33,574 nt of DNA from Methylobacterium terricola (GCF_006151805.1 NZ_VDDA01000040.1:1-33574); one strand, 5' to 3'. Shown: positions 8,055 through 16,502, numbered from the stretch's first letter. The notes: generated by a model from the sequence alone, not told the origin. Made by a program: numbers and translations.

Positions 8055-9302
8055 ATGGACGAGGGCACGGTTGCGGATGTCGACGTGCCGGCGGTTCCTC
8101 GCCCCCGTGCCACCCGCGAGACCTCGCCGAAAGCTCTGCTCGACGTCCTGTGCCTCGGCGATTTCGAGGCGCATGCCAGGCGCCGGCTGCCGCGACCGCT
8201 CTTCGGCTACATCGCCGGTGCGAGCGAGACCAATGCGTCGCTCGCGCACAACAATCGATCGTACCGGCGCTACGGCTTCAGGCCCCGCGTCCTGACCGAT
8301 GTGGCGCGACGAAGCCAGCGCCGATCCCTGCTCGGCTCGGACTACGCCGCCCCGTTCGGGATCTCGCCGATGGGCATCAGCGCCCTGATGGCGTATCGGG
8401 GCGATCTGGTGCTGGCGCAGGCGGCGGAGGCCGCGCACATCCCGATGATCATGAGCGGGTCGTCGCTCATCCGGCTCGAGGACGTCGCGGCGGCTGCGCC
8501 ATCGTCGTGGTTCCAGGCCTACCTCCCCGGAGAACCGGACCGGATCGACGCGCTCGTCGATCGCGTCGCGGCCGCAGGCTTCGGCACGCTGGTCCTCACC
8601 GTCGACACGGCCACGCTCGCCAACCGGGAGAACAACATCCGAGCCGGGTTCTCGACACCCCTTCGACCGAGCCTCCGGCTGGCCTGGGAGGGCGTGTCGC
8701 ATCCGGGCTGGACGATCGGGACGTTCCTGCGCACCCTCATCCACCACGGCGTGCCGCATTTCGAGAACTCCTACGCGACGCGCGGCGCGCCGATCATCGC
8801 CCGATCCGTGATGCGCGATTTCCGCAAGCGCGATCACCTCAACTGGGCACACCTCGCGCGAATCCGCGCGCGCTGGTCCGGCAAGCTCGTGGTCAAGGGC
8901 ATCATCCGGGCGGACGACGCACAGGCCGCCGTCGCATGCGGTGCGGACGGCATCGTCGTCTCGAACCATGGAGGCCGTCAGCTCGACGGGACCATGGCCC
9001 CCCTCGACGCTCTGCCGTCCGTGGTCGGCGCGCTCAAGGGCCGGGCCGCCGTCATGATCGATGGCGGGATTGCCAGGGGGACGGACGTGCTGAAGGCCCT
9101 GGCCCTGGGCGCCGACTTCGTGTTCGTCGGCCGGCCATTCCTCTACGCCGCCTCGGCGTTCGGCAGGCATGGCGTGAGCCGCGCCATCGTCCTCCTGAAG
9201 GAAGAAATACACCGTGACATGGCGCTGCTCGGCATCAACAGCCTTGCCGAGCTGGACGAGAGCTTCCTGTGGCAGAGCGATCGATCGCCGCCCCTGGGGT
9301 GA
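8055..9302 (+). CDS. FMN-dependent alpha-hydroxy-acid oxidase/dehydrogenase (LldD/glycolate oxidase family)
   Basis: This 415-residue enzyme should oxidise an L-2-hydroxyacid to the 2-oxoacid using FMN. The ATG at 8055 is chosen over 8028 because GGAGAGAGGGCG precedes it. The barrel contains FGYIAGASE (about 50-58), the active-site lysine in VVKGI (K281), and the catalytic block SNHGGRQLD with H305 and R308. IDGGIARGTD (336-344) and VGRPFLY (358-364) contact the FMN phosphate. An N-terminal extension of about 25 residues is not conserved. The substrate within the family (lactate, glycolate, mandelate, 2-hydroxyglutarate-like) cannot be fixed from sequence. It follows the transporter operon after a repeat element, and it complements the D-specific oxidase at 10291. 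Confidence 0.88.
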   Translation: MDEGTVADVDVPAVPRPRATRETSPKALLDVLCLGDFEAHARRRLPRPLFGYIAGASETNASLAHNNRSYRRYGFRPRVLTDVARRSQRRSLLGSDYAAPFGISPMGISALMAYRGDLVLAQAAEAAHIPMIMSGSSLIRLEDVAAAAPSSWFQAYLPGEPDRIDALVDRVAAAGFGTLVLTVDTATLANRENNIRAGFSTPLRPSLRLAWEGVSHPGWTIGTFLRTLIHHGVPHFENSYATRGAPIIARSVMRDFRKRDHLNWAHLARIRARWSGKLVVKGIIRADDAQAAVACGADGIVVSNHGGRQLDGTMAPLDALPSVVGALKGRAAVMIDGGIARGTDVLKALALGADFVFVGRPFLYAASAFGRHGVSRAIVLLKEEIHRDMALLGINSLAELDESFLWQSDRSPPLG

Positions 9303-9458
9303 CCGGCGCAATCCGTCCCATCGTGCCGGCCGGCCGAGCGCTGCCCGGTCACGTTGCTCGGTCGTTCATCGATCTGAGCGCGCCGCCGCCCGCGCATGCC
9401 CGCATGACTGCGCTGCCGGCGTGAATGACGGTTCGGCGAAGAGAGCACGTCGTCGCCA

Positions 9459-9475
9459 AGAACGGAATCCGTTCT
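9459..9475. other. 17-base perfect palindrome between the hydroxyacid oxidase and the IclR remnant
   Basis: AGAACGGA-A-TCCGTTCT is an exact inverted repeat in the gap between two convergent genes. Its AACG and CGTT half-sites are those of the putative IclR operator but spaced by five bases instead of one. It could be a diverged operator or a short hairpin terminator. The rest of 9303-9493 shows nothing I can name. Confidence 0.3.
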
Positions 9476-9493
9476 GAGTCACAGCCCGACACG

Positions 9494-9799
9494 TCACACT
9501 TCGCGATCCGGGACCGTGCCGATCGTTGCCGTTTCCATGGACATGGCGGCGAGGAACATGGCGGCGAGGCGCTCCAGCGCCGGAACCACCCGCTCCGCCG
9601 GCGCGAAGGATGGCCGGCAGACCGAGCCGATGCGTGCAGCCTCGACGCCGAGGCGATAGCGGCCATCGTCCAGGCGCTCGACGAGGCCGAACGTTTCGAG
9701 CGCGTCGGTGCCGGACGGGTACGCGGTCAGGATCGTCAGCACCCGCTCGGCCGAGGCGACGCCTTCGCGCCTTGGTCTCGGTCGGGCGTCTTTCGGCAT
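9494..9799 (-). pseudogene. IclR-family regulator remnant lacking its helix-turn-helix and most of the effector domain
   Basis: The frame from the ATG at 9797-9799 (preceded by GAGAGGG) encodes 101 residues closely resembling the start of the intact IclR protein at 3696. Both have EGVASA-R-LT-LTA and later FGL-ER--DGRYRLG-E-AR-GSV. Between them the intact protein has about 24 more residues carrying the recognition helix, and here only Glu-Thr remains. This looks like an in-frame deletion removing the DNA-reading part. The protein then ends soon after the domain linker, so the effector domain is also missing. It cannot act as a normal DNA-binding IclR protein. It is divergent from the YdiJ-like gene, the usual position of an IclR gene next to its target, with operator site 3 in between. 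Confidence 0.7.
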
Positions 9800-10290
9800 C
9801 CCTCTCACCCTCGCTCGCGACTCCGCCGAGCCGGTCCGCTGCCCGAGGACGTCCCCCGGCCCCGATGCGATCGGGTGAGGCCGCCAAGTCTCCGATCCGA
9901 GATATTTTTCCTGAGGTGACGGCATACGGCCCGGCGGGAGACGCGCCCGTGCCGCGACGGTACCGGCCGTTCCTGCGGCATTCGGGAGGGCGGGGGCGAG
10001 CACCGGGCGCTTGACCCATCCGGACGACGCATCTATGAAAAACGAAACGACGTTGCAAAAAATCAGGGAGCAAGCGCCGTGACGCGGCCAGGACCGGTGC
10101 AGCCGGCATTCCCATCACGCCCTGCGGTCCACGAAACGGCCCTTCGTCGCAAGACGGCGCGGCGCGTCCTGCCGTCGTGCCGGGCCGCTCTCCGGGCCTG
10201 AGGCCGGCATCTCCGCACCGAAGCCCTCGCACAAAAGATCCCAAAGCCAAGATCCCGAAGCAAAGATCCCGAAGCAAAGATCCGGATGCC
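9800..10290. other. Intergenic region between the IclR remnant and the YdiJ-like gene
   Basis: No convincing gene is present. Reading frames here are shadows or extensions without recognisable protein similarity. The region holds operator site 3 (10041-10062) and a 14-base tandem repeat running into the start codon at 10291. Remaining sequence is GC-rich and unassigned. Confidence 0.5.
10041..10062. promoter_or_regulatory. Putative IclR-family operator, site 3
   Basis: The core AACGACGTT (10046-10054) is followed by GCAAAAAA, matching sites 1 and 2 (AACGCCGTT-GCAAAA). It lies in the divergent gap between the IclR remnant and the YdiJ-like gene, about 230 bases upstream of the latter's ATG. 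Because the local regulator is broken, control may have passed to the IclR protein at 3696. That is inference. Confidence 0.55.
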
Positions 10291-10298
10291 ATGATCCC
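10237..10298. repeat. 14-base tandem repeat ending in the start codon of the YdiJ-like gene
   Basis: GATCC recurs at 10237, 10251, 10265, 10279 and 10293, exactly 14 bases apart. The two central units are identical (GATCCCGAAGCAAA) and the outer ones are diverged. The fourth unit contains the ATG at 10291. No clear Shine-Dalgarno sequence lies just upstream, so the repeat itself forms the 5' leader and initiation context. Confidence 0.8.
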
Positions 10299-13200
10299 GC
10301 ACCTCACCTCCGCTCCCGAGACGGCACCGCTCCCCGCGGCCTTCTGCGCCGAGCTGCGGGCGCGGGGCTTTGCCGGAGACCTGTCGCTGTCGCCGGCCGA
10401 CCGCACCGTGCTGGCGACCGACAACTCGATCTATCAGCTCACCCCGCAGGCGATCGCCTTCCCGCGCGACTGCGACGACCTCGTGCGGATCGCCAAGCTC
10501 CTCGCCGAGGACCGCTTCGCCGCGATGCGGATCGCGCCCCGGGGCGGCGGCACCGGCACCAATGGCCAGTCCCTCACCGACGGGCTCGTGGTCGACCTGT
10601 CGCGGCACATGAACCGGATCCTGGCGATCGACCCGCAGGCCCGCACGGTCCGGGTCGAGGCCGGCGTGGTGAAGGACCAGCTCAACGCGGCGCTGAAGGC
10701 CCACGGGCTGTTCTTCGCCCCCGAGCTCTCGACCTCGAACCGCGCCACGATCGGCGGCATGATCTCGACCGATGCTTGCGGCCAGGGCTCGTGCCTCTAC
10801 GGCAAGACCCGCGACCACGTGCTGGCGCTGACCACGATCCTCTCCGACGGCACGGTCTGGCAATCCGAGCCCCTCGACGCGGCCGGGCTCGCGGCGGTGC
10901 AGGCGCGGCCCGACCGGGCCGGCGCCATCCACCGCGCGGTCGACCGGCTCCAGCGCGAGAACGCCGCGCTGATCGCCGAGCGGTTCCCGCCCCTCAACCG
11001 CTGCCTCACCGGCTACGACCTCGCCCACATCCGCCGTGCCGACGGCCGGTTCGATCTCAACGCGGTCCTGTGCGGCTCGGAGGGCACCCTCGGCTTCCTG
11101 GCGGAGGCCACGCTCAACGTCCTGCCGCTGCCGAGCCACGTTGCCCTGGTCGTCCTGCGCTACGCGAGCTTCGACGCGGCGTTGCGCGATGCGCGGGCGC
11201 TCGCCGATCTCGCGCCGGCCTCGATCGAGACGGTCGATTCCAAGGTGCTGGCGCTGGCCCAGGGCGATCCCGTCTGGGACGGCGTCGCCGCCTTCTTCCC
11301 CGAGGATGCGGCCGAGCGGGCCCGGGGCGTCAACCTCGTCGAATTCGTCGGCGACAGCGAGGCCGCGGTGGCCGCCGCGCTCGCCCGCCTCACCGCCCTG
11401 CTCGACACGGCCGGCCAAGGGGTCGGTCAAGTGGTCGGTCAAGCGGCCGGGCGGCGCGGCTACACGGTGGCCCGCGGCGAGGCCGAGGTCGCCCGGCTCT
11501 GGACCATGCGCAAGAAGGCGGTCGGTCTTCTCGGCAACCAGAAGGGCGAGGCGCGCCCGATCGCCTTCGTGGAGGATACGGCGGTCCCGCCGGAGAACCT
11601 CGCCGACTTCATCGCCGAGTTCCGGGCCGTCCTCGACCGGCACGGCCTCGATTACGGCATGTTCGGCCACGTCGATGCCGGCGTGCTGCATGTCCGGCCG
11701 ACGATCGACATGAAGGCGGCGGGCGCCGAAGCGCTGGTGCGCGCGGTGACCGAGGAGGTCGTCGGGCTGACGCAAGCCTATGGCGGGCTGCTCTGGGGCG
11801 AGCACGGCAAGGGCGTGCGCTCGGAGTTCTCGCCCCGGTTCTTCGGCCCGCTCTACCCGGCGCTCCAGGCGGTGAAGGCCGCCTTCGACCCGCGAAACCA
11901 GTTCAATCCGGGCAAGATCGCGGCGCCGGAGGGGGCCGCGCTTCTCACGGTGGACGGCGTGCCGACCAAGGGCGGGCGCGACCGGGCGATCCCGGCCGAG
12001 GTGCGGGCCGGTTACGACGAGGCCCTGCACTGCAACGGGAACGGCGCCTGCTATTCCTGGGATCCGGACGAGGCGATGTGCCCGTCCTGGAAGGGGACCC
12101 GCGAGCGCCGGCATTCGCCGAAGGGCCGCGCCCAGCTGATGCGCGAGTGGCTGCGCCGGCTCGCGGTGCAGGGGGTCGACCCGCTGGCGGAGGCGCGGTC
12201 CTTGCGGGCCCGACCGGGCTGGCTCGGGTTTCCGGCCCGCCTCGCCGCGACCCTGCGGCGGCGGGACGACGACTTCTCGCACGCCGTGCACGAGGCGATG
12301 GCCGGGTGCCTGGCCTGCAAGTCCTGCACGGGCCTGTGCCCGATCAAGGTCGACGTCCCGACCTTCCGGGCGAAGTTCCTCGAGCTCTATCACGGCCGCT
12401 ACCTGCGGCCCCTGCGCCACCACGCGATCGCGGCCCTGGAGCCGCTGGCGCCCTGGCTCGCCAAGGCCCCGCGCCTCGTCAATGCCGCGATGGGGCTCGG
12501 GGCGGGGAGGGCGGTCGGGCTCGTCCACGCGCCGGCGCTGTCCGGGATCGATCTCGGGCGGGAGACGGCGCGGCGCGGCGTGGCCCTGGCCGAGGCGGGC
12601 GCCCTGGCGCGGCTCTCGCCGGCCGAGCGGCTGGCGAGCGTCGTCGTGGTGCAGGACGCCTTCACCAGCCACTACGACACGCCGGTCCTGCTGGCCCTCC
12701 TCGACCTGCTGATGTGCTTAGGCATCCGGCCCTGGCTCGCGCCCTTCCGCCCGAACGGCAAGCCGCTGCACGTCCACGGCTTCCTCGGGCGGTTCGAGCG
12801 GGTCGCGGCCGCCAACGCAGCGGGTCTCGACCAGCTCGCCGCGACCGGCGTGCCCCTGATCGGCCTCGACCCGTCGATGACCCTAACCTACCGCTCCGAG
12901 TACAAGCAGGCTCTCCCGGGGCGCGACCTGCCGCGGGTCGCGCTCGTGCAGGAATGGCTCGCCGCGCGCCTCGGCGGCCGCGCGGCCGGTTCCGAGGGCG
13001 AGCCCTACTGGCTCCTGCCGCACTGCACCGAGCGGGCGACGGCGCAGCCCGCCGTGGCGGCCTGGACGCATGTGTTCCAGGCTCTCGGCCTGCGCCTCGC
13101 GGTCCTGCCGTCGGGCTGCTGCGGCATGGCCGGCACCTACGGCCACGAGGCCGAGAACCGGGCGACCTCCGCGCGCATCTACGGCCTGAGCTGGGCGCAG

Positions 13201-13383
13201 CCCGTGGCCGAGAAGGGCCGGACCGGCCGCCTTCTGGCCGACGGCTACTCGTGCCGCTCGCAGGCGAAGCTCGTCGACGGCGTGCGGCTGCCGCATCCGG
13301 TCGAGATCCTGCGCGACCACGTCCTGCGCAGCCAGGCGGCAAACACCTCTCCCGCGCCCCGCCTCGCGGCGGCGGCGCACTGA
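10291..13383 (+). CDS. YdiJ-type FAD/4Fe-4S D-2-hydroxyacid dehydrogenase
   Basis: This 1,030-residue flavo-iron-sulfur protein has a PP-loop FAD domain (RGGGTGTNGQ at 84-93), an FAD-oxidase C-terminal domain and a ferredoxin-like segment CLACKSCTGLCP with C673, C676, C679 and C683. It ends in a CCG-type domain (C943-C944-G). Length and layout match E. coli YdiJ (about 1,018 residues), whose start Met-Ile-Pro and RHMNRI segment, as I recall them, are also matched; this supports the ATG at 10291. YdiJ-type enzymes oxidise D-2-hydroxyacids, notably D-2-hydroxyglutarate, passing electrons to the respiratory chain. An operator-like site (10041-10062) precedes it, and a DUF1932 oxidoreductase gene follows after 23 bases. 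A short Gly/Val/Gln repeat near residues 375-387 is unusual but small. Confidence 0.88.
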   Translation: MIPHLTSAPETAPLPAAFCAELRARGFAGDLSLSPADRTVLATDNSIYQLTPQAIAFPRDCDDLVRIAKLLAEDRFAAMRIAPRGGGTGTNGQSLTDGLVVDLSRHMNRILAIDPQARTVRVEAGVVKDQLNAALKAHGLFFAPELSTSNRATIGGMISTDACGQGSCLYGKTRDHVLALTTILSDGTVWQSEPLDAAGLAAVQARPDRAGAIHRAVDRLQRENAALIAERFPPLNRCLTGYDLAHIRRADGRFDLNAVLCGSEGTLGFLAEATLNVLPLPSHVALVVLRYASFDAALRDARALADLAPASIETVDSKVLALAQGDPVWDGVAAFFPEDAAERARGVNLVEFVGDSEAAVAAALARLTALLDTAGQGVGQVVGQAAGRRGYTVARGEAEVARLWTMRKKAVGLLGNQKGEARPIAFVEDTAVPPENLADFIAEFRAVLDRHGLDYGMFGHVDAGVLHVRPTIDMKAAGAEALVRAVTEEVVGLTQAYGGLLWGEHGKGVRSEFSPRFFGPLYPALQAVKAAFDPRNQFNPGKIAAPEGAALLTVDGVPTKGGRDRAIPAEVRAGYDEALHCNGNGACYSWDPDEAMCPSWKGTRERRHSPKGRAQLMREWLRRLAVQGVDPLAEARSLRARPGWLGFPARLAATLRRRDDDFSHAVHEAMAGCLACKSCTGLCPIKVDVPTFRAKFLELYHGRYLRPLRHHAIAALEPLAPWLAKAPRLVNAAMGLGAGRAVGLVHAPALSGIDLGRETARRGVALAEAGALARLSPAERLASVVVVQDAFTSHYDTPVLLALLDLLMCLGIRPWLAPFRPNGKPLHVHGFLGRFERVAAANAAGLDQLAATGVPLIGLDPSMTLTYRSEYKQALPGRDLPRVALVQEWLAARLGGRAAGSEGEPYWLLPHCTERATAQPAVAAWTHVFQALGLRLAVLPSGCCGMAGTYGHEAENRATSARIYGLSWAQPVAEKGRTGRLLADGYSCRSQAKLVDGVRLPHPVEILRDHVLRSQAANTSPAPRLAAAAH

Positions 13384-13406
13384 CCCCGACACCACAGGAG
13401 CCCACT

Positions 13407-14318
13407 ATGACGGAGCGCACGCAATTCCGGTTCGGCCTCGTCGGCTACGGCGAGATCGGCAGCACCCTCGGGGCGGGCCTGCGCGGCGCCGGCCTGGAGA
13501 GCATCGCCTGCTACGACAGGTACGCCTTCGACGGGCCCTACGCCGACCTGATCCAGGGTCGGGCGCAGAAGGCCGGGGTCACCCTGGTGCGCTCGAACGC
13601 CGAGCTCGCGGAGGCCGCCGACCTGATCGTCAGCGTGACGCCCGGCGCCGCCTCGCTCGAGAGCGCCGACGCCTTCGCACCGGTGCTGTCGCAGCGCCAC
13701 ACCTTCCTCGACTTCGCCTCCGCCACCCCGAAGGTGAAGCAGGGCGTCGCCGCGCGCCTCTCGGCCACCGGCGCGCTCCTCGGCGACGGCGCGATCGAGG
13801 GTACGCCTTTGCACGGCTATTCCATGCGGATGCTGTCGAGCGGCCCGGCGGGCGAGCGCGTGCGCGACCTGCTGGTGCCCTGGGGCATGCAGATCGCCTT
13901 CATGGGCCCGGCGCTCGGCACGGCGTCCGGCATCAAGATCCTGCGCTCGGTGCTGATCAAGGGCATCGAGGCGCTGCACGACGAGATGCTGCTCGCGGCG
14001 CGCCAGTACGGCATCGACGAGGTGGTGCTCGCCTCGGCCTCCAAGACCCTGGACCGGCCGTGGATGGACACGGTGAAGAGCCTGACCCCCTCCGGCGTCA
14101 TCCACGCCAAGCGCCGGGCCGAGGAGCTGGAGATGTCGGCTGAGGCGGTCGCCGATTCGGGCGTCGAGCCGATCATGGCCCGGGCCATCGCCCAGCGCCT
14201 GCGCTGGAAGGAGGGCCTGGGGCTGAAGGACCACTTCAAGGGCGTCGTGCCGGCCACCTACCAGGAGGCGCTGGACGCGATGGTCGAGAAGGCGGGGTTG
14301 AAGGCGAAGCAGGCCTGA
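13407..14318 (+). CDS. NAD(P)-dependent oxidoreductase with DUF1932 C-terminal domain
   Basis: This 303-residue protein belongs to the 6-phosphogluconate/beta-hydroxyacid dehydrogenase-like superfamily. The N-terminal Rossmann fold carries GYGEIG (13-18), then SVTPGAA and FLDFASATPKVK, where an active-site segment is expected. GIKILRSVLIKGIEAL in the helical half is typical of DUF1932 proteins and holds the likely catalytic lysine. The ATG follows AGGAG by six bases, 23 bases after the YdiJ-like gene, so the two are probably cotranscribed. The natural substrate of this group is generally unknown. Here it is probably a hydroxy- or oxo-acid produced in the same pathway. Codon use matches its neighbours. 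Confidence 0.8.
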   Translation: MTERTQFRFGLVGYGEIGSTLGAGLRGAGLESIACYDRYAFDGPYADLIQGRAQKAGVTLVRSNAELAEAADLIVSVTPGAASLESADAFAPVLSQRHTFLDFASATPKVKQGVAARLSATGALLGDGAIEGTPLHGYSMRMLSSGPAGERVRDLLVPWGMQIAFMGPALGTASGIKILRSVLIKGIEALHDEMLLAARQYGIDEVVLASASKTLDRPWMDTVKSLTPSGVIHAKRRAEELEMSAEAVADSGVEPIMARAIAQRLRWKEGLGLKDHFKGVVPATYQEALDAMVEKAGLKAKQA

Positions 14319-14370
14319 GCTTCGGCACCCCAAGGCCAGTTCGAGGCCCAAAGGACCTCACACCCTCCAT

Positions 14371-14408
14371 CGTCATTCCGGCCTCCGCTGCGCGGCGCCG
14401 GAACGACG
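14371..14408. repeat. Intergenic inverted repeat between the DUF1932 and RraA-like genes
   Basis: CGTCATTCCGG (14371-14381) pairs with CCGGAACGACG (14398-14408) with one mismatch. This is the kind of short mobile palindrome common between genes of GC-rich alphaproteobacteria. It may weaken read-through between the two genes but has no T-run. Confidence 0.5.
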
Positions 14409-14464
14409 CGGTGGGCGTCAGATGTCCTGAGCGAAACCGACATTCCCAAACCTGGAGCAACCCC

Positions 14465-15139
14465 ATGTCCATCGGCTTCAAGATTCATCCCCGCACCCGC
14501 ACGGTCGACGCCGCCACGGTCGAGAAGTACAAGGCGATCGCGGTCGCCAACATCAGCGACTCGATGCTGCGCATGACCCATGGCGGGCCGCGGCTCCGGC
14601 CGATGCATGCCGGCGGCGTGCTCTGCGGTGTCGCCCTGACCGTCAAGGCGCGCCCGGGCGACAACCTCATGGTCCATGCCGCCCTCAACCGCGTGAAGCC
14701 GGGCGACGTCATCGTCGTCGACGCCGGCGGCGACCTGACCAACGCGATCGTCGGCGAGCTCATGCTCTCCCATGCCCAGCAGGTCGGCTGCGCGGGCATG
14801 ATCATCAACGGCGCCGTCCGCGACTCCGGTTGGATCAGGGCGAACTCGTTTCCGGTCTACGCCGCCGGCGTGACCCATCGCGGTCCGTACAAGAGCGGTC
14901 CCGGCGAGGTGAACTGCACGATCGCCATCGACGGGATGGTGATCGAGCCCGGCGACCTGATCGTCGGTGACGACGATGGCGTCGTCTGCGTGCCGTACAA
15001 CCTGACGGAACAGGTCTTCGCCGCGGCCGACAAGAAGCAGCAGGGCGAGGCCAGGACCATGGCGGCGATCAAGGCCGGCACCGTCGACCGGTCCTGGGTC
15101 GAGCGCGAGCTCGAGAAGGCCGGCTGCGAAGGGATCTGA
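14465..15139 (+). CDS. RraA-like / HMG-CHA aldolase family protein
   Basis: This 224-residue protein has the RraA fold. Class II HMG/CHA aldolases (LigK, ProA) of this family split 4-hydroxy-4-methyl-2-oxoglutarate or 4-carboxy-4-hydroxy-2-oxoadipate into pyruvate plus an oxoacid. The metal/pyruvate signature is seen as GEL (98-100) and NGAVRD (115-120), with R119 and D120 at the expected positions, followed by the VYAAG-TH segment. Catalytic residues are therefore present, unlike in the pure RNase E inhibitor. The ATG at 14465 follows GGAGCAACCCC; an upstream in-frame ATG at 14411 lies in the intergenic palindrome region. It is followed by the MFS, lactonase and hydrolase genes. A gutted homologue sits at 2209-2436. 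Substrate assignment is tentative. Confidence 0.85.
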   Translation: MSIGFKIHPRTRTVDAATVEKYKAIAVANISDSMLRMTHGGPRLRPMHAGGVLCGVALTVKARPGDNLMVHAALNRVKPGDVIVVDAGGDLTNAIVGELMLSHAQQVGCAGMIINGAVRDSGWIRANSFPVYAAGVTHRGPYKSGPGEVNCTIAIDGMVIEPGDLIVGDDDGVVCVPYNLTEQVFAAADKKQQGEARTMAAIKAGTVDRSWVERELEKAGCEGI

Positions 15140-15182
15140 CCCGACGGCCTCGACAACCAACAGTCAACCGGGAGGACGGGAC

Positions 15183-16502
15183 GTGAGCGCCACCATCGAC
15201 GACCCGCAGACCCTTGAAGCGACGACCATGCGCCGGGTGATCCTCCGGCTCGTGCCGTTCCTGATGGTCTGCTACTTCTTCGCCCTGCTCGACCGGGTGA
15301 ACGTGGGCTTCGCTGCCCTGCAGATGAACCACGATCTCGGGCTGACGCCGGCGATGTTCGGCTTCGCCGCGAGCCTGTTCTTCATCTCGTACTTCCTGGT
15401 CGAGGTCCCCAGCAATCTGGCGCTCCAGAAGGTCGGTGCGCGGCGCTGGATCGCCCGGATCATGATCACCTGGGGACTGATCACCATGGCGATGGCCCTG
15501 GTGGTCGGGCCGTACTCCCTCTACACGATGCGCTTCGTTCTCGGCGCGGCGGAGGCCGGCTTCTTCCCCGGCGCGATCCTGTACCTCACCTATTGGCTGC
15601 CGAGCCGGTACCGGGCGCGCGTGCTCGCCACCTTCACGGTCTCGATCCCGCTCGCCACCTTCCTGGGTTCGCCGCTCTCCGTCTCGCTGCTGGAGCTCGA
15701 CGGCCTCCTCGGTCTCAAGGGCTGGCAGTGGCTGTTCGTGCTCGAGGGCCTGCCGACCGTGCTCCTCGGCATCACCTGCCTGTTCGTGCTGACCGACAAG
15801 CCGAAGGACGCGACCTGGCTCACGCCCGCGCAGCGCGGCTGGCTGGTCTCCCGCCTCGCCGAGGAGGCGTCGGGCAAGACGCCGGTCGGCCATCTCTCGC
15901 TCTGGGCGCTGGCCCGCAACAAGTACTTCCTCACCATGGCGCTGGTCTGCGCCGGGGCCTCGGCCACCGGCAGCACGCTCTCGGTGTGGCAGCCGCAGAT
16001 CATCAAGTCGTTCGGGCTCACCAATCTTCAGACCGGCTTCGTCAACTCGGTGCCGTACGGGATCGCCACGGTGCTGATGATCCTGTGGGGTCGCCACTCG
16101 GACCGCCGGGCCGAGCGCACCTGGCACACCGCCGTCCCGCTGCTGCTCGCTGGATTCGGCCTCGCCTTCCTCAATCTCGCGGGCGGCATCACGATGACGA
16201 TCGTGGCGGTGTCCTGCGCCCTCGTCGGCGCCTACGCCTTCAAGGGACCGTTCTGGGCGCTGTCGTCCGGCTGGCTCTCGGCCGGGACCCTGGCGGCGGG
16301 GCTCGCCGGCATCAACGCCATCGCCAACCTGATCGGCGGCGGGCTGATGGTGAACGTCGTCGGCCTGGTGAAGACGTCGACCGGCAGCTTCGCCCTCGGC
16401 CTGCTCCCGGTGGCGCTCCTCGACGTCGCCGCCGCCGTCAGCGTGCTGATGATCAGCCGCTCCCACGCCCGCGCCGTACGGGCGCAGGCGGTGCCGGCCT
16501 GA
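15183..16502 (+). CDS. MFS transporter, anion:cation symporter (ACS) family
   Basis: This is a 439-residue inner-membrane carrier with about 12 hydrophobic segments. LDRVNVGFAALQMNHDLGLT near the first membrane segment and the following FISYFLVEVPSNLAL are hallmarks of the ACS family, which imports tartrate, phthalate, glucarate and similar organic anions. The start is a GTG at 15183 preceded by GGGAGGACGGGAC. It lies 43 bases after the RraA-like gene and 23 before the SMP-30 gene. It gives the island a second, proton-driven route for acid uptake besides the ABC system, either for a different substrate or for a hydrolysis product of the Tat-exported enzyme. Confidence 0.9.
   Translation: MSATIDDPQTLEATTMRRVILRLVPFLMVCYFFALLDRVNVGFAALQMNHDLGLTPAMFGFAASLFFISYFLVEVPSNLALQKVGARRWIARIMITWGLITMAMALVVGPYSLYTMRFVLGAAEAGFFPGAILYLTYWLPSRYRARVLATFTVSIPLATFLGSPLSVSLLELDGLLGLKGWQWLFVLEGLPTVLLGITCLFVLTDKPKDATWLTPAQRGWLVSRLAEEASGKTPVGHLSLWALARNKYFLTMALVCAGASATGSTLSVWQPQIIKSFGLTNLQTGFVNSVPYGIATVLMILWGRHSDRRAERTWHTAVPLLLAGFGLAFLNLAGGITMTIVAVSCALVGAYAFKGPFWALSSGWLSAGTLAAGLAGINAIANLIGGGLMVNVVGLVKTSTGSFALGLLPVALLDVAAAVSVLMISRSHARAVRAQAVPA

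Noticed and set aside
10237..10298. CRISPR-like array
   Set aside because: The units are contiguous 14-base tandem repeats without spacers.
10063..12672. An 869-codon open frame on the minus strand opposite the YdiJ-like gene
   Set aside because: It is a mirror of a strongly G/C-third-position gene. Its translation is rich in Arg, Gly, Asp and Pro with no recognisable family, and the opposite strand has clear FAD and Fe-S motifs.
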